Source of the DNA: Polycladomyces abyssicola | Lineage (GTDB): Bacteria > Bacillota > Bacilli > Thermoactinomycetales > JIR-001 | Reading direction: 5' to 3' | DNA: 64,000 nt | NCBI RefSeq assembly: GCF_018326425.1 | Contig: NZ_AP024601.1 | Span: forward strand, 2,964,001 to 3,028,000 | Shown here: one piece after another, positions 61,803-64,000 of the stretch | How the letters are laid out: each line of letters starts with the position of its first letter | Position numbering within the stretch: the stretch's first letter is position 1 | Position numbers and translations under genes: made by a program | Notes under the pieces: model-generated | What the model was told of the DNA's origin: nothing | Seen by the model: the letters and a program-made list of their open reading frames with translations, nothing else | Database searches by the model: none

Positions 61803-62807
61803 TTATGGCCAATGTCCAATGGTCACACCACGATAATAATATTGGACGATCTCCACCGCCGACCTACCCTGCTTGGCCAAGAGGTTTGCCCCCCATTGGC
61901 TCATCCCGACACCGTGTCCGTAACCTTGGGTGATGAACAGGATGGTACCACCACGAATGCTCCAGGTGAAATCCGTGGACGGCAATCCCAACGCCTCCCG
62001 AACCTGACGTCCGGTAAACCATTGGTCCCCGATTCGGATTCTCCTGATGCGATCACTTTTTGTCCGTTCCGCTCCGCTGATCCATTTGGCTCCCGAAAGG
62101 GACTGGGCAATCAGTTTCTTTCCGGTAAATGATTCCAAACGATGAACGACCTCGCTCATCGCAATCCGGATTTGCGCCTGGTACTTGGGCGATTGACGAT
62201 CCCAGGGAGATGGTACGCTACGCAAATAGGGATACGATTGACGGAAATAATCTTCCGCGTTTTCCGTTTGTCCGTTGCTGGTGGAGAAAAAGGCGGCATA
62301 GATCGGTTTTCCCCCATATAACAAAATTTTTCCCCGTGTTTCCTGTACCGCCTGGTTGACCCGGTTTGAGTAAGAGGGATATCGGTCTTTCCACTCCATT
62401 TTTAACTGCTCGTCCGTCATAAACGCTTGGTGGTCCGGAGAATCGGTTACTTGTGCATCCTCGGCCGCCGCACCGTACGACCGCATATCGGTAAAGTCCC
62501 CCTTGGCCAGTCGTTCGGCAATATAGGTACGTGCCGCCATCGCTTGAGCTTTCAGCGCCTCCAAGTGAAAGTCGGCCGGCATCTCCGCCGCTACCACACC
62601 CCGAATATAGGATTCAAGCGGGATTGCCACGACACGCCGTTCTTTGGTCAAAAAGACGCGGATCATCGGTTCATGTGCATCATGTGTCAACCGGATGGGT
62701 TTTTTCGGATGGGGTGCGGTCGATGCATCAAAATAGGTTACCAATGCGGGGACAGCCAGCATCACTGAGAGAAACACAACCACATAAACCACAAATCCTT
62801 TGTGCAT
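61803..62807 (-). CDS. spoIID: Stage II sporulation protein D, lytic transglycosylase
   Basis: 334-aa mother-cell peptidoglycan hydrolase that drives engulfment. One N-terminal helix (about 5-24) anchors it, and the SpoIID/LytB domain follows with the putative catalytic Glu75 in VAAEMPADFHLEALKAQA and AARTYI. The C-terminal GYGHGVGMSQWGANLLAKQG is the other family signature. GAGAGGTGG precedes the ATG at 62807. Immediately downstream of murA, as in Bacillus. Confidence 0.95.
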   Translation of the reverse strand: MHKGFVVYVVVFLSVMLAVPALVTYFDASTAPHPKKPIRLTHDAHEPMIRVFLTKERRVVAIPLESYIRGVVAAEMPADFHLEALKAQAMAARTYIAERLAKGDFTDMRSYGAAAEDAQVTDSPDHQAFMTDEQLKMEWKDRYPSYSNRVNQAVQETRGKILLYGGKPIYAAFFSTSNGQTENAEDYFRQSYPYLRSVPSPWDRQSPKYQAQIRIAMSEVVHRLESFTGKKLIAQSLSGAKWISGAERTKSDRIRRIRIGDQWFTGRQVREALGLPSTDFTWSIRGGTILFITQGYGHGVGMSQWGANLLAKQGRSAVEIVQYYYRGVTIGHWP

Positions 62808-62949
62808 AATCCACCTCTCTCTCCCCGATTCTCTCACTGAGGACAACCCTCTCTTACAGCCTATGAATCGCAGGAGGAGATAGTACTTCAGAACCGAAAG
62901 TCACTCCCTAAGATCGACGGATACAGGCATCAAGGCATAGGAATAGAAA

Positions 62950-62977
62950 CAAAAAAGGCCGCGAATATCGCGACCTT
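62950..62977 (-). terminator. Terminator of murA
   Basis: AAGGTCGCGA/TCGCGGCCTT-type arms with a 3-base loop and five to six T on the minus strand, 17 bases after the murA stop. Confidence 0.85.
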
Positions 62978-62994
62978 CCAGATCCATTATGAAC

Positions 62995-64000
62995 TTATGC
63001 ATATGAGGGCTGCACAGAGGATACGTCTTTCTCCGCGTCCACCTTCACACGTTTGATATCCGCACCCAATGCCTGCAATTTCTCCACCAACTGAACGTAG
63101 CCCCTGTCGATATGGTGCAGTTCCGTTACTACCGTCGTGCCTTCTGCAGCCAGTCCAGCCAACACAAGCGCAGCTCCCGCCCGCAGGTCGGTGGCTTTCA
63201 CTTCAGCACCGGACAGCGGATGGCCCCCTTCGATGAAGGCGGAGCGACCATTGATTTTGATCTTCGCACCCATGCGTTTCATTTCTTCGACGTGCATGAA
63301 CCGGTTTTCAAATACGGTCTCGGTAACCACGCTGTTCCCGTCCGCCGTCAGCAGCAACGCCATCATCTGCGATTGCATATCAGTCGGGAAGCCCGGATAT
63401 GGCAGCGTTTTGACGTCCACTGGCTGCAGTTTCCCTTCCGCACGGACATGGACGCCATTCTCCCCTTCCAATACATGGACGCCCATTTCACGAAGCTTGG
63501 CAATCAACGGATTGATGTGATCGGGAATTGCTCCCTCCACAAACACTTCGCCACGGGTGATCGCTGCCGCAATCATGTATGTGCCGGCTTCGATCCGATC
63601 GGGAATGACGGTATATTCCGTTCCCCGCAGGAAATCCACCCCGTCAATGCGGATCGTCCCGGTACCGGCCCCCCGCACTTGGGCACCCATCGCGTTCAGG
63701 AAATTGGCCAGATCAACGATTTCCGGTTCCCGCGCCGCATTTTCGATGATGGTGCGCCCTTCCGCCAGTGCTGCCGCCATCATGATGTTTTCCGTCGCTC
63801 CGACACTGGCCACATCGAGATAGATACGTGCCCCCCGCAAACGATCCGGCACGCGTCCCTCGATAAACCCTTGGCCGATTTCAAACTCGGCTCCCATCGC
63901 TTCAAACCCTTTGAGATGCTGATCGATCGGACGGCTGCCGATCGCACACCCACCAGGCAACGGAATGCGAGCATGTTTCTTGCGCGCCAACAACGGCCCC
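62995..64000 (-). CDS. murA: UDP-N-acetylglucosamine 1-carboxyvinyltransferase, C-terminal part
   Basis: First committed enzyme of peptidoglycan synthesis; runs off the right edge, with about 335 codons visible. [28 protein letters not shown] contains the catalytic Cys that fosfomycin alkylates. [20 protein letters not shown] and [12 protein letters not shown] are further EPSP-synthase-fold signatures. The frame is open to the window edge, so the true start lies outside. Position before spoIID corresponds to murAA of B. subtilis. Confidence 0.97.
   Translation of the reverse strand, partial: GPLLARKKHARIPLPGGCAIGSRPIDQHLKGFEAMGAEFEIGQGFIEGRVPDRLRGARIYLDVASVGATENIMMAAALAEGRTIIENAAREPEIVDLANFLNAMGAQVRGAGTGTIRIDGVDFLRGTEYTVIPDRIEAGTYMIAAAITRGEVFVEGAIPDHINPLIAKLREMGVHVLEGENGVHVRAEGKLQPVDVKTLPYPGFPTDMQSQMMALLLTADGNSVVTETVFENRFMHVEEMKRMGAKIKINGRSAFIEGGHPLSGAEVKATDLRAGAALVLAGLAAEGTTVVTELHHIDRGYVQLVEKLQALGADIKRVKVDAEKDVSSVQPSYA

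Noticed and set aside
1-64000. tRNA, rRNA, insertion sequences, integrases or attachment sites
   Set aside because: None was found by eye; no transposase-like protein is encoded and no cloverleaf or rRNA segment was recognised.

Overview
The window comes from a spore-forming, Gram-positive Firmicute. Gene order follows Bacillus subtilis in several places: argC-argJ-argB-argD-carA-carB, degU-comFA-comFC...hpf-secA-prfB, and murA-spoIID-spoIIQ-spoIIID. The base composition is moderately GC-rich, GTG and TTG starts are common, there are no flagellar genes where Bacillus keeps them, and proteins look thermophile-like. A Thermoactinomycetaceae relative is my best guess. This is inference, because no rRNA or other taxonomic marker lies in the window. 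Nearly all genes are on the minus strand.

Layout, left to right. (1) 1-7.3 kb: an arginine/carbamoyl-phosphate operon read leftward from an ARG-box promoter. (2) 7.3-16 kb: a small accessory stretch with a membrane-anchored acidic protein, enoyl-CoA hydratase, a Cys-rich Rrf2 regulator with a sulfite-oxidase-like enzyme, a YtrA-type GntR/ABC exporter operon with a perfect palindromic operator, an unknown conserved protein and a broken flavin amine oxidase gene. (3) 16-22 kb: housekeeping genes: two cold-shock proteins, prfB with its programmed frameshift, secA and long-form hpf. (4) 22-31 kb: an amino-acid ABC transporter whose operon contains a cluster of DnaA boxes, HU, comFC, comFA, an orphan DegU-like regulator and metK. 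(5) 31-38.3 kb: a secreted subtilase, an LCP ligase, a YigZ protein and the metNIQ methionine importer under a SAM-I riboswitch. (6) 38.4-56.3 kb: cell-surface polysaccharide genes: an initiating sugar transferase, an epimerase, a second LCP ligase, three glycosyltransferases, a polymerase/ligase, a flippase, and all five enzymes expected for UDP-GlcNAc to UDP-ManNAc3NAcA (WbpA/B/E/D/I type). (7) 56.3-64 kb: fabZ, malic enzyme, a CDP-alcohol phosphatidyltransferase, an EpuA-domain protein and the sporulation/wall block spoIIID, spoIIQ, spoIID and murA.

The genes combine into a few modules. The arg operon makes arginine and its carbamoyl phosphate. The Met genes couple SAM synthesis to methionine uptake. 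The polysaccharide block probably builds a diacetamido-uronic-acid polymer that LCP proteins could attach to peptidoglycan. The right end serves the engulfing mother cell and forespore.

The most unusual features are non-coding or very small. Three intergenic copies of a structured element each lie about 90-100 nt after a stop codon, in the sense direction. Two paralogous membrane proteins of 35 and 38 residues share a promoter-like box. A DnaA-box cluster lies inside a transporter operon. One csp leader has mutually exclusive pairings, one of which covers the start codon.
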